The notes: generated by a model not told the origin, from the letters alone. 64,000 nucleotides of DNA from Schaalia odontolytica (GCF_024584435.1 NZ_CP102197.1:1922001-1986000); one strand, 5' to 3'; shown: positions 36,654-45,723, counted from the stretch's first letter. A program made the numbers and translations.

Positions 36654-37745
36654 ATGAAGTACTTTGGATTCCTCAGCTTCGGCCACTACTCGAACGGCCC
36701 TCGACACGGCATAACCGCTGCCCAGTCCCTGCACCAGGCGATCGACCTTGCGGTTGCTGCCGACGAGATCGGCGTCAACGGTGCGTTCTTCCGCGTCCAT
36801 CACTACGCGCCCCAGGCGGCTGCACCCATGCCCCTCCTGTCGGCCATCGCCGCGCGCACCAAGGCCATCGAAGTCGGCACCGGCGTCATCGACATGCGAT
36901 ACGAGAACCCCCTCTACCTGGCGGAGGAGGCGGCCGCCCTTGACCTCATCGCCGATGGGCGCACCGCGCTGGGCGTGTCCCGCGGCGCACCCGAAATCGC
37001 CCAGAGGGGCTGGGAGGCCTTCGGCTACCGCTCCGAGGATCCTCGCGGATCGGATCTCGCTCGCGCTCACTACGAACGCTTCCTCGACGCCGTCGCCGCC
37101 GTTCCCATGGCCGAGGCCGCGCCCCTGCACGAGCAGTACCCGACGCAGCTCACCCCGGGAACGCCGCTGCCCATCCTTCCGTACTCTGAGGGGCTGCGAC
37201 GCCGGATCTGGTACGGGGCAGGATCCAACGCCTCGGCGGTCCAGGCGGCACGCGACGGCGTCAACCTCATGAGCTCGACCCTGGTCTTCGAGCACGGGGA
37301 CAAGCCTTTCGGTGACATCCAGGCCGAGCAGCTGCGCGCCTACCGCCGGGCGTGGGCCGAGGCCGGCCACGACTGGACGCCCCGAGTGTCGGTCTCGCGC
37401 TCGATCTTCCCCCTGCTCTCCCGGCGCGACGCGGGCCTGTACGGCCTGAGCGCATCCGGAGATCAGGTCGGCCACCTCGACTCGGGCATCGCGACTTTCG
37501 GGCGCACGTACGCGGCCGACCCCGACACCCTCATCACGCAGCTGAGTCAGGACCGGGCGCTCGCGGAAGCCGACACCCTGCTGCTGACCATCCCCAACCA
37601 GCTCGGGTTCGACGAAAATTGGTCGATCATCCGTAACTTCGCGGAGCATGTGGCGCCCGCCCTCGGGTGGGAGTCGGCCCGCCCCGGACAGGTCGCCTCG
37701 GGTTACCCGATCGGCGACGCCGCGCGCGAGGCCGAGGCCGACTGA
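36654..37745 (+). CDS. LLM class flavin-dependent oxidoreductase
   Basis: 363 residues. A bacterial luciferase-like TIM barrel: FGFLSFGHYSNGPRHGITAA at the N-terminus, the family segment IEVGTGVIDMRYENPLYLAEE, and GRTALGVSRGAPEIAQRGWEAFG. It should use reduced flavin from a partner reductase to oxidise an unidentified substrate. The promoter is leaderless and has a palindromic operator. This is the intact copy; the first 82 codons recur at 28261-28508. A GC-rich hairpin follows. Confidence 0.88.
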   Translation: MKYFGFLSFGHYSNGPRHGITAAQSLHQAIDLAVAADEIGVNGAFFRVHHYAPQAAAPMPLLSAIAARTKAIEVGTGVIDMRYENPLYLAEEAAALDLIADGRTALGVSRGAPEIAQRGWEAFGYRSEDPRGSDLARAHYERFLDAVAAVPMAEAAPLHEQYPTQLTPGTPLPILPYSEGLRRRIWYGAGSNASAVQAARDGVNLMSSTLVFEHGDKPFGDIQAEQLRAYRRAWAEAGHDWTPRVSVSRSIFPLLSRRDAGLYGLSASGDQVGHLDSGIATFGRTYAADPDTLITQLSQDRALAEADTLLLTIPNQLGFDENWSIIRNFAEHVAPALGWESARPGQVASGYPIGDAAREAEAD

Positions 37746-37761
37746 GCGAGTGATCGTCACT

Positions 37762-37793
37762 CCGGGGCGGGCACGCCGAGCCACCCGCCCCGG
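37762..37793 (+). terminator. Hairpin after the monooxygenase gene
   Basis: CCGGGGCGGG-cacgccgagcca-CCCGCCCCGG, a perfect 10-bp stem, with TTTT a few bases later. Confidence 0.65.
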
Positions 37794-37864
37794 CTTCACA
37801 TTTTGTGTGCGCTGGCATACACTGGTTGGACATTATCCAAGCAAGACGATGAGGTCTTCCCATA

Positions 37865-39331
37865 ATGGCTCGACGCTCCAGGGGCGCGGTGTCAATCAAT
37901 CCGCGTTCCGCCCAGAACATGTCCACGCGACCTGCAGGCTTCTCCAAGAAGAAAGCGGTGTTCAACCCGGTCAAGGCACTGGGTGTCCTGGGCGCACTGG
38001 CCTCCATCACCACCTGCCTCGTCATCCAGCTCCCCGGCCTGGACGCGGCGGGCACGCGGATGTTCGGGATCTTCCTAGCCGCCATCCTCCTGTGGGTGAC
38101 CGAGGCCGTGCCCCTGGCGGGCACGGCGGTACTCGTCATCTTCCTGGAGGTCCTGCTCATCTCCGACCATGCGCTCCTCAGCGTCGGCGAGGGTGCCCCC
38201 GCCTACACGAAGTTCTTCGGCGCGCTCGCAAACCCCGTGATCATCCTGTTCCTTGGCGGCTTTATGGTGGCCGACGGAGCGGCGAAGTACAAGCTTGACC
38301 GGGCGCTGTCCGCGGTCCTCCTGCGGCCTTTCATCGGCAAACCTCGCCTGACGGTCCTGGGCGTCATGCTGATCACCGCCATCATGAGCATGTTCATGTC
38401 TAACACTGCGACGACCGCGACCATGTTTGCCGTCATGATGCCCGTCATCATGGCCCTGCCCGAGGGCAAGGCGCGCACGGGCATCGCCCTGTCCATCCCG
38501 GTGGCCGCGAACGTGGGGGGCATGGGAACCCCGGTGGGTACGCCTCCCAACGCCATCGCGCTGGGGGCGTTGGAGAACGCGGGGGTGAGCGTGACCTTCC
38601 TGCAGTGGATGCTCGCGGCAGTCCCCCTCATGCTGGTGCTCCTGGCCCTGTCGTGGGCGTTCATCGCGTGGCGCTACATCCCCGCCGACGCGAGCTTTGA
38701 CATCGACACCTCGGCTCGCTTCGAGAAGTCACGCAACGCGATCATCTTCTACGCGGTCGCGGGTGCGACGATCCTGCTGTGGATGACCGAGTCGCTCCAC
38801 CACATCTCCTCCAACGTCGTCGGCTTCCTGCCGGTCGTGGTCCTCTTGATGACGAAGGTCATGAGCGGCGATGACCTGCGTGCCCTGGACTGGCCCGTCC
38901 TGTGGCTCGTCGCCGGTGGCATCGCCCTCGGATCCGGGGTGGCCGCGACCGGCCTCGACAAGTGGATGCTCGGCTCCATCCAGTGGGCGTCGATCCCGGG
39001 AGCCCTGCTGATCCTCGTGCTCGCGCTCGTCGGGTGGGTGACCTCGAACGTCATCTCGCACTCGGCCTCGGCGAACCTCCTCATCCCCATGGGCATGGGC
39101 CTGGCGACGAGCGTGTCGACCAGCGCAGCCGAAATCGCCATCGTCATCGCGCTGGGCTGCTCCCTGGGCATGTGCCTGCCCATCTCGACCCCGCCGAACG
39201 CGATCGCCTACTCGACCGGAACCACGCCGACGCGAGAGATGGTGGTCGTCGGCGTCGTGGTGGGCCTCGTGGGCATCATCCTCCTGGCGTTCGTCGCGCC
39301 GCTCACGTGGGGTGCGATCGGGGTGATGTGA
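37865..39331 (+). CDS. SLC13/DASS-family anion symporter
   Basis: 488 residues, about 11-12 helices. The duplicated clamshell repeats show the first SNT motif (FMSNTATTATMFAVMMPVI) and a second region (VTSNVISHSASANLLIPM), which bind Na+ and the substrate carboxylate. Likely substrates are di- or tricarboxylates, or sulfate; the sequence does not decide. Start uncertain: the ATG at 37865 or the in-frame one before STRPAGFSKKK. It is followed after one base by a histidine kinase gene, so the three genes to 41908 probably form one operon. Confidence 0.85.
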   Translation: MARRSRGAVSINPRSAQNMSTRPAGFSKKKAVFNPVKALGVLGALASITTCLVIQLPGLDAAGTRMFGIFLAAILLWVTEAVPLAGTAVLVIFLEVLLISDHALLSVGEGAPAYTKFFGALANPVIILFLGGFMVADGAAKYKLDRALSAVLLRPFIGKPRLTVLGVMLITAIMSMFMSNTATTATMFAVMMPVIMALPEGKARTGIALSIPVAANVGGMGTPVGTPPNAIALGALENAGVSVTFLQWMLAAVPLMLVLLALSWAFIAWRYIPADASFDIDTSARFEKSRNAIIFYAVAGATILLWMTESLHHISSNVVGFLPVVVLLMTKVMSGDDLRALDWPVLWLVAGGIALGSGVAATGLDKWMLGSIQWASIPGALLILVLALVGWVTSNVISHSASANLLIPMGMGLATSVSTSAAEIAIVIALGCSLGMCLPISTPPNAIAYSTGTTPTREMVVVGVVVGLVGIILLAFVAPLTWGAIGVM

Positions 39332-39332
39332 C

Positions 39333-41441
39333 GTGCCAGGTGACGAGGCGGTGGTCCGCTCGGACGCTGCGGACCGGCCCAGGCCGGGGCTGGCCTGCGG
39401 GTGGACGCGCGGCCCCATGGCGGGCGATGCCTCGGTGCTGGCCCGCACGGACGTGTGCAGCGGCGGACACAGGAGGGGGCACCCCATCCACCTGCTGGTC
39501 GTCGGCGACAATTCGCGGTCGATAGCCGCTCCGGTGACCCGAGACCTGGCCGACGCCTTCCCCGGGCTCTGCTTGGACAGGGTGGAGGGTGTGGCCGACC
39601 TCGCGGAATACGGCGCGAGCCTGAGGGTGGGCGACCACGTTCTCATGGGTCTGGTCACCTCCGAGGTGGACGACATTGACGCGCTGATCGACCGAGCCGG
39701 TGCGATCCCGGCGCTGCGTGGCATGCAGTGGGTGGTCGTCACGGACGCGGCCGAGCACAGGGACCTCACCCGGTGCATGCAGTCGGGCGCCCTGTCCTCG
39801 GTGCTGAAGTCCCCGTGGACGTTGCCGCTCCTGGCAGGCCAGGCGTACTCGACGATGGTGCGCTACCTGCGCGGATGCGGATACTCGGAGAGCCAGATCC
39901 GATTCCTCATCGCCGACCCCCCGCCCTTCGCGGTTCAAGGACCCCTCCTGGAGGGGCTCGACCGAGACGAGCGAGAGGTGGTCATGGAGCTCCTGGCGGG
40001 CGTTGAGAGGGTCCTCGGACACCGCCCGCGCCTGGTCGTGCCGGGGGGAACCCAGTTGGTCACCCAGGGGGAGCCCGTCTGGGCCGTCTACCTCGTGCTC
40101 GACGGGAGGGTGTCCCTGCACCGGGACTCGGCGAGGGGCGAGGTTCTCGCCCACCTGGCGTCCTCCGGTCCGCTCATCGGTCTCGTGTCCCTGGCTCGCG
40201 CCGAGAACGCGTTCTTCACGGGCACGACGATGGGGGAGGCGACCCTCGTGCGTCTGACGACCGAGCAACTACAGATCGTCATCTCCGAGGACCCCTCCAT
40301 CGGCGCCACCCTGACGGCCCTCGCAATCCGTTCCCTGACCCGGCGCCTCATGAGGGCCGAGGACCTGCACCTGGAGAATGCGATGCTCGCCGAGGACCTC
40401 GAGGCTCAGAAAGAGGCACTGGCCGCCACCCTGGAGGACCTGCGTGCCACGCGGGCCGAGCTCGTCGAGCGGGCGCGCTTCGCGATGCTCGGCGAGCTCA
40501 GCGCCGGCATCGCCCACGAACTCAACAACCCCGTGACCGCTCTGGTGCGGGCCGCCAAGCACCTCCACGAGGACGTCGATGCGGTCCTGGCGTCCCCGGC
40601 CGCGGCCTCGTCGCGGGAGGCGATGGCGCGCGCCCTGACCGCGCCGCCGCGCTCGACCTCCGTCGAACGCGCCCTCATTAAGGAGCTCCTGCCCGTCGTC
40701 GGCGATCGCACGGTGGCACGCCGCCTGGTTCGCGCCGGAGTGCAGGGGGCGGACGGTGCCCGCGCGCTCGCGCGCACCCCCGGAGGCATCGACGCCTACG
40801 AGGCGGGGGCGCGCCTGGGAGGGGCTCTGCGATCCGTGCTCGCCGCCTCCGACCGCGTCATCGAGCTGACGCAGTCCCTGAAGGGCTACGCGCGTCCCGA
40901 CACCGAGGACCTCAGGCCCGTCGACGTGCGCGACGGCATTGACGACGTTCTGCGCCTCACCGCGCACCGGGTGAGGGGCATCCGCATCGACTGCGACTAC
41001 GAGGACGTTCCGCCCGTCTACGCTCACCCCGCGAAGCTGCAGCAGGTCTGGACGAACCTCATCGTCAACGCCGCCGAAGCCATCGAGGACGAGTGCGCCG
41101 ACAAGGCCGCCGCCGCGGAGCGCGACGGCACGATCCCCGAGCTGCCCGCCCGCGGCGAGGCGGATGCGTTGATCCGCATCACCGTGCGCCCCGCGGAGGG
41201 AGGCGTGAGCGTCACGATCAGCGACAACGGCCCCGGCATTGACCCGGCAATAGTCGACAAGATCATGGAGCCCCACTTCACGACCAAGGCGGGGCGCATC
41301 AGATTCGGTCTGGGCATGGGCATGTCCATCGTCCGAACCATCATCGCCGACCACGGGGGCTGCCTCGCGATCGACACACACCCGGGGTCCACGATCATGC
41401 GGATCCTGCTGCCCACACAACCACACGAGGAGGAATCATGA
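39333..41441 (+). CDS. Soluble sensor histidine kinase with pseudo-receiver and cyclic-nucleotide-binding-like domains
   Basis: 702 residues, no membrane helix. Residues about 50-180 resemble a receiver fold (HPIHLLVVGDN, WVVVTDA, VLKSPW) but the phospho-accepting Asp strand reads VLMGLVTS, so it is probably a pseudo-receiver. Residues about 235-330 form a CRP/cNMP-like domain (RLVVPGGTQLVTQGEPVWAV, VYLVLDGRVSLHRD). A coiled coil leads to the H-box AGIAHELNNPVTAL (His395) and an ATPase domain with SDNGPGIDP and FGLGMGMSIVR. It is coupled to the response regulator by ATGA. It may sense intracellular state linked to the SLC13 substrate. Confidence 0.85.
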   Translation: MPGDEAVVRSDAADRPRPGLACGWTRGPMAGDASVLARTDVCSGGHRRGHPIHLLVVGDNSRSIAAPVTRDLADAFPGLCLDRVEGVADLAEYGASLRVGDHVLMGLVTSEVDDIDALIDRAGAIPALRGMQWVVVTDAAEHRDLTRCMQSGALSSVLKSPWTLPLLAGQAYSTMVRYLRGCGYSESQIRFLIADPPPFAVQGPLLEGLDRDEREVVMELLAGVERVLGHRPRLVVPGGTQLVTQGEPVWAVYLVLDGRVSLHRDSARGEVLAHLASSGPLIGLVSLARAENAFFTGTTMGEATLVRLTTEQLQIVISEDPSIGATLTALAIRSLTRRLMRAEDLHLENAMLAEDLEAQKEALAATLEDLRATRAELVERARFAMLGELSAGIAHELNNPVTALVRAAKHLHEDVDAVLASPAAASSREAMARALTAPPRSTSVERALIKELLPVVGDRTVARRLVRAGVQGADGARALARTPGGIDAYEAGARLGGALRSVLAASDRVIELTQSLKGYARPDTEDLRPVDVRDGIDDVLRLTAHRVRGIRIDCDYEDVPPVYAHPAKLQQVWTNLIVNAAEAIEDECADKAAAAERDGTIPELPARGEADALIRITVRPAEGGVSVTISDNGPGIDPAIVDKIMEPHFTTKAGRIRFGLGMGMSIVRTIIADHGGCLAIDTHPGSTIMRILLPTQPHEEES

Positions 41442-41908
41442 CCCTGACAATCCTGTCCCTTGAGGATGAAGCGGACGTGCGCGACGCGCTCGAGCGCGAT
41501 CTCGAACAGTTCTGGGACAAGATCCGGCTCGAGGTCGCCGAGGATGTCGACGACGCCTGGAGCGTCATCGACGAGATCGTCGAAGACGGAGACGAGCTGG
41601 CGCTCGTGCTGTCCGACCACCGGCTACCCGGGAAGTCGGGCGTGGATTTCCTGGTGGAACTCACGAAGGATGAGCGCTTCGGTGCGACCCGGACGGTGTT
41701 GGTGACCGGCCAGGCGGACCAGTCGGACACAATCCGGGCGGTCAACCAGGCCGGCCTCGACTACTACGTCGCCAAGCCGTGGAACCCCGAGGAGCTGCGC
41801 GCGGTCGTGCGAGATCAGCTCACCGAATACGTCCTCGAGGCCGGGGTCAACCCCCTGCCCTACGTGAGCGTTCTCGACGGTGTACGCGTCATGGAGGCGA
41901 TCCGCTGA
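41438..41908 (+). CDS. Receiver-only response regulator
   Basis: 156 residues. The receiver domain has the acidic pair Glu9/Asp10, the phospho-acceptor Asp60 (VLSDHRLPG), Thr90 (VLVTGQAD) and Lys113 (AKPWNPEEL). No DNA-binding or enzymatic output domain follows; about 30 extra residues end the protein. Partner of the adjacent kinase. Output must be through protein contact, a phosphorelay or feedback on the kinase. AKPW after the conserved Lys is typical of regulators associated with cNMP-domain kinases. Confidence 0.88.
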   Translation: MTLTILSLEDEADVRDALERDLEQFWDKIRLEVAEDVDDAWSVIDEIVEDGDELALVLSDHRLPGKSGVDFLVELTKDERFGATRTVLVTGQADQSDTIRAVNQAGLDYYVAKPWNPEELRAVVRDQLTEYVLEAGVNPLPYVSVLDGVRVMEAIR

Positions 41909-41966
41909 CCGAGCGAAGTGGGCCGCCGCCCACCGACGAAGGTGAGCGGCGGCCCCGCGGCGCACC

Positions 41967-42620
41967 TCAGCTCGCGGAGGGCTGGCCCGGGTCGTTGCAC
42001 ATCGTGATGCCCTCGAAGCCGGCGGCGCCCAGGACCTGGAAGATCTCGTCGAGGAGGAGCATCGGCTCGGCGGTCCCCGCGGCGAACTCGGGGTGTCGGA
42101 TCTCGATGGCCGCCATGCCGCGCGGGTCCGTTACCGGTTCGGTGTCGAACCTCTGCGACAGCAGGGCGTTGGCCTCCTCCAGGTCGTCCGGAGACCCGAA
42201 GGCCCAGGTGACGGCCTTGTTGCCAGCACCCGTGGGCGTTCGGTGAATGTACATGCGCGTCATGAGGATGTGACGCCCGCAGCGCGGAAACACGTCGCCC
42301 ACGCGGGTGAACAGGGCGATGTCGGCCAGCTCCCCGCCCATCGAGGAATCGACCAGCGCGTACGCGTAGGCGCCGATGCCGCGCAGGGTCAGGGAATCGG
42401 CGAGCAACCCCATGACCTCGTCGCCGAAGGGCTCGGACTGAAAGTACACGCCCTCCCCGGTGGCCGGAGCATCCGGCCCCAGCAGCGAAATCTCAAAGCC
42501 CGCGTCGGCGAGCGCGTCGCGCACGAGAGCAATGTTGTGCTCGGGGAAGGGGTGCAGGGCAGCCGCGTTCGCGGCGATGCGCTCGACGAACACGTACGTG
42601 GAGAAACCAAGCTCAGGCAT
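41967..42620 (-). CDS. Hypothetical protein
   Basis: 217 residues from the ATG at 42620 (MPELGFSTYVFVERIAANAA). That start is chosen because TACAAT (42632-42627) lies six bases before it on the minus strand, as at other leaderless genes here; the longer start at 42644 would include the promoter. Soluble, mixed alpha/beta, no recognised motif. Its stop lies about 60 bp past the convergent regulator gene. Confidence 0.7.
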   Translation of the reverse strand: MPELGFSTYVFVERIAANAAALHPFPEHNIALVRDALADAGFEISLLGPDAPATGEGVYFQSEPFGDEVMGLLADSLTLRGIGAYAYALVDSSMGGELADIALFTRVGDVFPRCGRHILMTRMYIHRTPTGAGNKAVTWAFGSPDDLEEANALLSQRFDTEPVTDPRGMAAIEIRHPEFAAGTAEPMLLLDEIFQVLGAAGFEGITMCNDPGQPSAS

Positions 42621-42653
42621 GCCCCAATTGTACGAGGCCGTCAACGAAGGGAG

Positions 42654-43403
42654 TCAGCGCAGGCACAGCCCCTGTTCGTGCAGGACCTCAAGGATGGGGG
42701 ACACGTGCGCGCCGCCCACCCCGATGCTGGTGCCCACTAGGTGCGTGAAGGACTCCAGGCGCGAACCGCTGCGCAGGTCGTAGTACTCGGTGACCTCGCG
42801 GTCGTAGTCGGCCAGCAGCTCCGCGTAGGACTCCACGCGCGGGTACGTGTTGCGCGCGGTCATCACAGAAAGGGGCAGGCGCGGCTTCCGACCCGGCTCC
42901 TGGTCCGAGTGGCCCACGAGGAGCCCCACGATTGGGAAGGTCAGCTCCGGCAGCTTCAGCGCCTGAACGACCGAGCGCGGGTCTGCGAGGATAGAACCCA
43001 GGTAGACGGTGCCCAGCCCCATGGACTCGGCGGCCACCACCACGTTTTGCGCGGCCAGCAGCGCGTCTTCCGCCGCCGTGAGGAACAGGTTCATCGAGGA
43101 CAGGGCCTCGGAGGAAATCCCCTGTTCGGCGCGGATACGGCTGTTGCGGTACAGGTCAGCGAGGAAGATGAAGAGATCGCCCTTCGTGCCGCCCACGTAG
43201 GGCTGACCGGATGCCGTGCCAATCGCCTCGCGGACCTGCGGGTCGGTGATGTGCAGGATCGTGCAGGACTGCAGGTAGGAGGAGGTGGCGGTGTGTCGGG
43301 CCACGTCCATGAGCGTGGCGACCTCGGCCTCCGTGAGGGGCTGGTCCTTGTAGGCGCGGATCGTGCGGTGTGCCAGCTGCAGGGCAATGGTGTCGTTTGT
43401 CAT
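42654..43403 (-). CDS. NfsA/FRP-type nitroreductase
   Basis: 249 residues. The flavin-binding N-terminus (LAHRTIRAYKDQPLTEAEVA), TSSYLQSCTILHITD and the AAESMGLGTVYLGSIL segment are those of FMN-dependent NAD(P)H nitroreductases of the NfsA/Frp group, which reduce quinones and nitro-compounds or supply reduced flavin. Could in principle support the luciferase-like monooxygenase at 36654; that link is speculation. The -10 TAGAAT lies six bases before the ATG and overlaps the opposite promoter. Confidence 0.85.
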   Translation of the reverse strand: MTNDTIALQLAHRTIRAYKDQPLTEAEVATLMDVARHTATSSYLQSCTILHITDPQVREAIGTASGQPYVGGTKGDLFIFLADLYRNSRIRAEQGISSEALSSMNLFLTAAEDALLAAQNVVVAAESMGLGTVYLGSILADPRSVVQALKLPELTFPIVGLLVGHSDQEPGRKPRLPLSVMTARNTYPRVESYAELLADYDREVTEYYDLRSGSRLESFTHLVGTSIGVGGAHVSPILEVLHEQGLCLR

Positions 43404-43409
43404 GCGTTC

Positions 43410-43419
43410 ATTCTACGAT
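43410..43419. promoter_or_regulatory. Overlapping divergent -10 elements
   Basis: Minus strand TAGAAT (43415-43410) and plus strand TACGAT (43414-43419) share two bases within the 23 bp between the starts of the nitroreductase and hydrolase genes. Both transcripts would be leaderless and RNA polymerase could occupy only one at a time. Confidence 0.6.
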
Positions 43420-43426
43420 TGACGGT

Positions 43427-44362
43427 GTGAAACGAATCGAGCCATTTGGTCCCTTTGTGCTGCCGGCCGACGTGACTCCCGTCGCGCTTGCCGCTCCCGC
43501 GGGGGAGCTCAGCGGCCTGCTTGTCGGCCCGAGCGCCCCCTCCCTCGTGGATGGCACCCCAACAACCCGCACCGCCCCATCCCCCGGCGATGCCGGGGCG
43601 AATAGGGTCCTCCTCGTCCCCGGCTACACGGGGTCAAAGGAGGACTACGCGCCCGTCCTTCCCTTCCTGGGCCGAGACGGCTGGGACGCCCTCGCCTACT
43701 CGCAGCGAGGCCAGGGCGGTTCCGCCGCTCCCGTGGGCCTGGGTGCCTACGGGATGAGTGACTTTGTCGCGGACCTCGTCTCGATCGCCGAGGCATGGGC
43801 CGGGGCCTCGGGGCGCGTACACCTCGTGGGTCACTCCTTCGGTGGGATTGTCGCGCGCGCGGCAGTCATCGCCCGGCCTGATCTCTTCGCTTCCGTCACC
43901 CTGTTTTGCTCCGGGCGCGCCGTCTACGACTGGATGAACACCCTCCCGGTTCTCGACCCCCTGCCCGTGGGCGAGGGGGCACGCGAGCAGGTGCTGCGCG
44001 CCTACTTCCCGGACATGACGCTCACCGAACCCGCGGTTGGCTGGGCGGAGTTTCAGCGCGTGCGAGCCCTGGCAACCTCCTCGGAGAACCTTGTGGGAAT
44101 TGCGCGGATACTCTCCGAATTGCGTCCCGACACCCCCGCGCTCGCGGCTACGGGTGTTCCCGTCCATGTCTTGTACGGGGATCAGGACGAGATTTGGCCG
44201 CCGTCGTGGTACGCGCAGGAGGCCTCGGAGCTGGGTGCCCGCGAGAGCGTCATCCGGGGCGGAACGCACAGCCCGCAGCTGCAGTTCCCCGACCAGTGGG
44301 CGCGCCTGGCGAGCGGATTCTGGTCTGACGTGGAGTCGGGGTCGCTGGTCTGGTCCCTGTGA
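43427..44362 (+). CDS. Alpha/beta hydrolase
   Basis: 311 residues from the GTG at 43427 (first codons VKRIEPFGPFVLP). The oxyanion region VLLVPGYTGSKEDY, the nucleophile elbow GHSFGG (VHLVGHSFGGIVARAA), a late Asp in VLYGDQDEIWP and the His in GGTHSPQLQ make up a complete hydrolase triad. Substrate unknown. The start is preceded at seven bases by the -10 TACGAT. Confidence 0.85.
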   Translation: MKRIEPFGPFVLPADVTPVALAAPAGELSGLLVGPSAPSLVDGTPTTRTAPSPGDAGANRVLLVPGYTGSKEDYAPVLPFLGRDGWDALAYSQRGQGGSAAPVGLGAYGMSDFVADLVSIAEAWAGASGRVHLVGHSFGGIVARAAVIARPDLFASVTLFCSGRAVYDWMNTLPVLDPLPVGEGAREQVLRAYFPDMTLTEPAVGWAEFQRVRALATSSENLVGIARILSELRPDTPALAATGVPVHVLYGDQDEIWPPSWYAQEASELGARESVIRGGTHSPQLQFPDQWARLASGFWSDVESGSLVWSL

Positions 44363-44427
44363 CGAACGCGGGTGTGACATCGTCCCAAAACCGTGTTTTG
44401 TGGCGCGTGGGCGTGAGCTTCGACGCT

Positions 44428-44433
44428 TAGTAT
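44428..44433 (+). promoter_or_regulatory. -10 element of lipoprotein gene, leaderless
   Basis: TAGTAT ends seven bases before the ATG at 44441; no clear -35. Confidence 0.5.
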
Positions 44434-44440
44434 TGGGGCC

Positions 44441-44842
44441 ATGAACAAGCGTTCTCTTCTCACCGCAGTGCTCGCGCTCGGCCTGGGTCTCACCGCCCTG
44501 ACCGGATGCGCCACCGATTCCGACCCCGCCCACTCCTACGTGACGCCGAAGGACGTCAAGACCGTTGAGCGTCCCATCGCGCAGATCGACGACAGCGGCG
44601 TCAAGGTTCCCGAGAAGCGCGACCTCAAGGTCAAGCTCGCCGACTCCGACAAAGCCGTGAAGTGGACGATCGAGGTCTCCGATCCGACCGCCCTCGAGGT
44701 TGGCAAGTCCGAGAAGAACGTCGTGACCCTGCACCCGCTGCGTGCGCTGGGCGAGGACGAGGACGCAGTGACGGTGACCCTGACCGACCCGGACGGGATC
44801 TCCACGACCTTCCCGGTGACCATCACCGCGGGCGCTAACTGA
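44441..44842 (+). CDS. Small secreted lipoprotein
   Basis: 133 residues. Signal peptide with lipobox LTGC (MNKRSLLTAVLALGLGLTAL, then TGCATD), so the mature form is lipid-anchored at Cys24 or close to it. The rest is a beta-rich domain of about 100 residues (VKWTIEVSDPTALEVG, VTVTLTDPDGISTTFPVTI) that looks like an immunoglobulin-like fold. Function unknown. A terminator follows at 44857. Confidence 0.8.
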   Translation: MNKRSLLTAVLALGLGLTALTGCATDSDPAHSYVTPKDVKTVERPIAQIDDSGVKVPEKRDLKVKLADSDKAVKWTIEVSDPTALEVGKSEKNVVTLHPLRALGEDEDAVTVTLTDPDGISTTFPVTITAGAN

Positions 44843-44856
44843 ATCTACCGTTGATA

Positions 44857-44886
44857 GGGGACCGGGATCATTCGATCCCGGCCCCC
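44857..44886 (+). terminator. Terminator of the lipoprotein gene
   Basis: GGGG-a-CCGGGATC-attc-GATCCCGG-c-CCCC; strong stem, short T-run (CTTG) after it. Confidence 0.7.
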
Positions 44887-44899
44887 CTTGTCGCGCGGC

Positions 44900-44927
44900 G
44901 CCGCCACGAGAGCCTGACGACGCGCGC
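44900..44927 (+). repeat. 28-bp direct repeat, left copy
   Basis: gccgccacgagagcctgacg followed by acgcgcgc; the partner is at 45955-45982 with one mismatch. The two copies bracket a repeat-rich, gene-poor kilobase. Confidence 0.8.
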
Positions 44928-44968
44928 ACAAAAACGAGTGTCGATGGCTCAGCGCCGCCGCCACTGGT

Positions 44969-45139
44969 TCACTTGGTGAACTTATCCTTCAAGTCCTCGG
45001 CGACCTCGGTGGCCTTGTCCTTTACGTCCTCGGCGACCTCAGCGGCCTTGTCCTTGGCAGTCTCAACGGCCTTCTCGATGTTTTCGCCAGCCTTCTCGAA
45101 ACCCTCTTCGGCCTTCTTGGACAGATCTTCCAGACCCAT
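44969..45139 (-). CDS. Small charged amphipathic-helix protein (LEA/antitoxin-like)
   Basis: 56 residues: MGLEDLSKKAEEGFEKAGEN, continuing in 11-residue-like repeats (KAVETAKDKAAEVAEDVKDK, ATEVAEDLKDKFTK). GGAGGACCGC places the start at 45139. The pattern resembles LEA-like stress proteins or the small MT0933-type antitoxins of actinobacteria. No toxin partner is adjacent. Function uncertain. Confidence 0.7.
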   Translation of the reverse strand: MGLEDLSKKAEEGFEKAGENIEKAVETAKDKAAEVAEDVKDKATEVAEDLKDKFTK

Positions 45140-45338
45140 GCGGTCCTCCTTGAATTGTGCTTCCGCCCGTTTATCCGAGCGGATGGTGTCCATCCTATCG
45201 CAGCGTGTCCGGGCCGGTCTCGGGATGGACAGGAAAACGCATGGCGCCGTGGAAAGGTATGAATATCGACTCCCGTGCGCCTGTGGCCGCGGTGTGGCGG
45301 GGGCCGCGCCGTGACGCTCGTGGGTCACTTGGGTCAGT

Positions 45339-45464
45339 GTGCAACCACGACCACCCCTGGCTGGCTTGCTTGTGGCCCCCGTGAAACCGAGACCGCCCCT
45401 GCCTGATGGGCTTCTGGCATTCGTGAAACCGAGACCACCCCTGCCTGGCCACAAGCGCCCATAT
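45339..45464. repeat. 42-bp tandem repeat, three copies
   Basis: Units start at about 45339, 45381 and 45423, each beginning gtgaaaccgagaccRcccct (the first copy is more diverged). A proline-rich frame through it (KPRPPLP) lacks a ribosome site and is not called as a gene. Confidence 0.8.
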
Positions 45465-45723
45465 GAGCCGTTTGCGGAGAGACGGGGGTGGTGGGAGTTT
45501 CAATTCGGTGGCTCCCGGCAGAAGCAGGGGCGGGGCCGGTTTCACCCGCGGTCGCACGCCGTGTGTGGGGGCGCGCTCGCCACGCTGTCGGAGCGGCGAA
45601 GGTGCGGCGTAAGTCCTACGGCGGTGCTCCCAGCCGCACTGGCGGCGCTGTTGGGGCTGAAGGGGGGGCGTAACGGTCGGGCGGCATCCGTGGGTACGAA
45701 AGCGCCGCAGGAGGCATGCGCTG

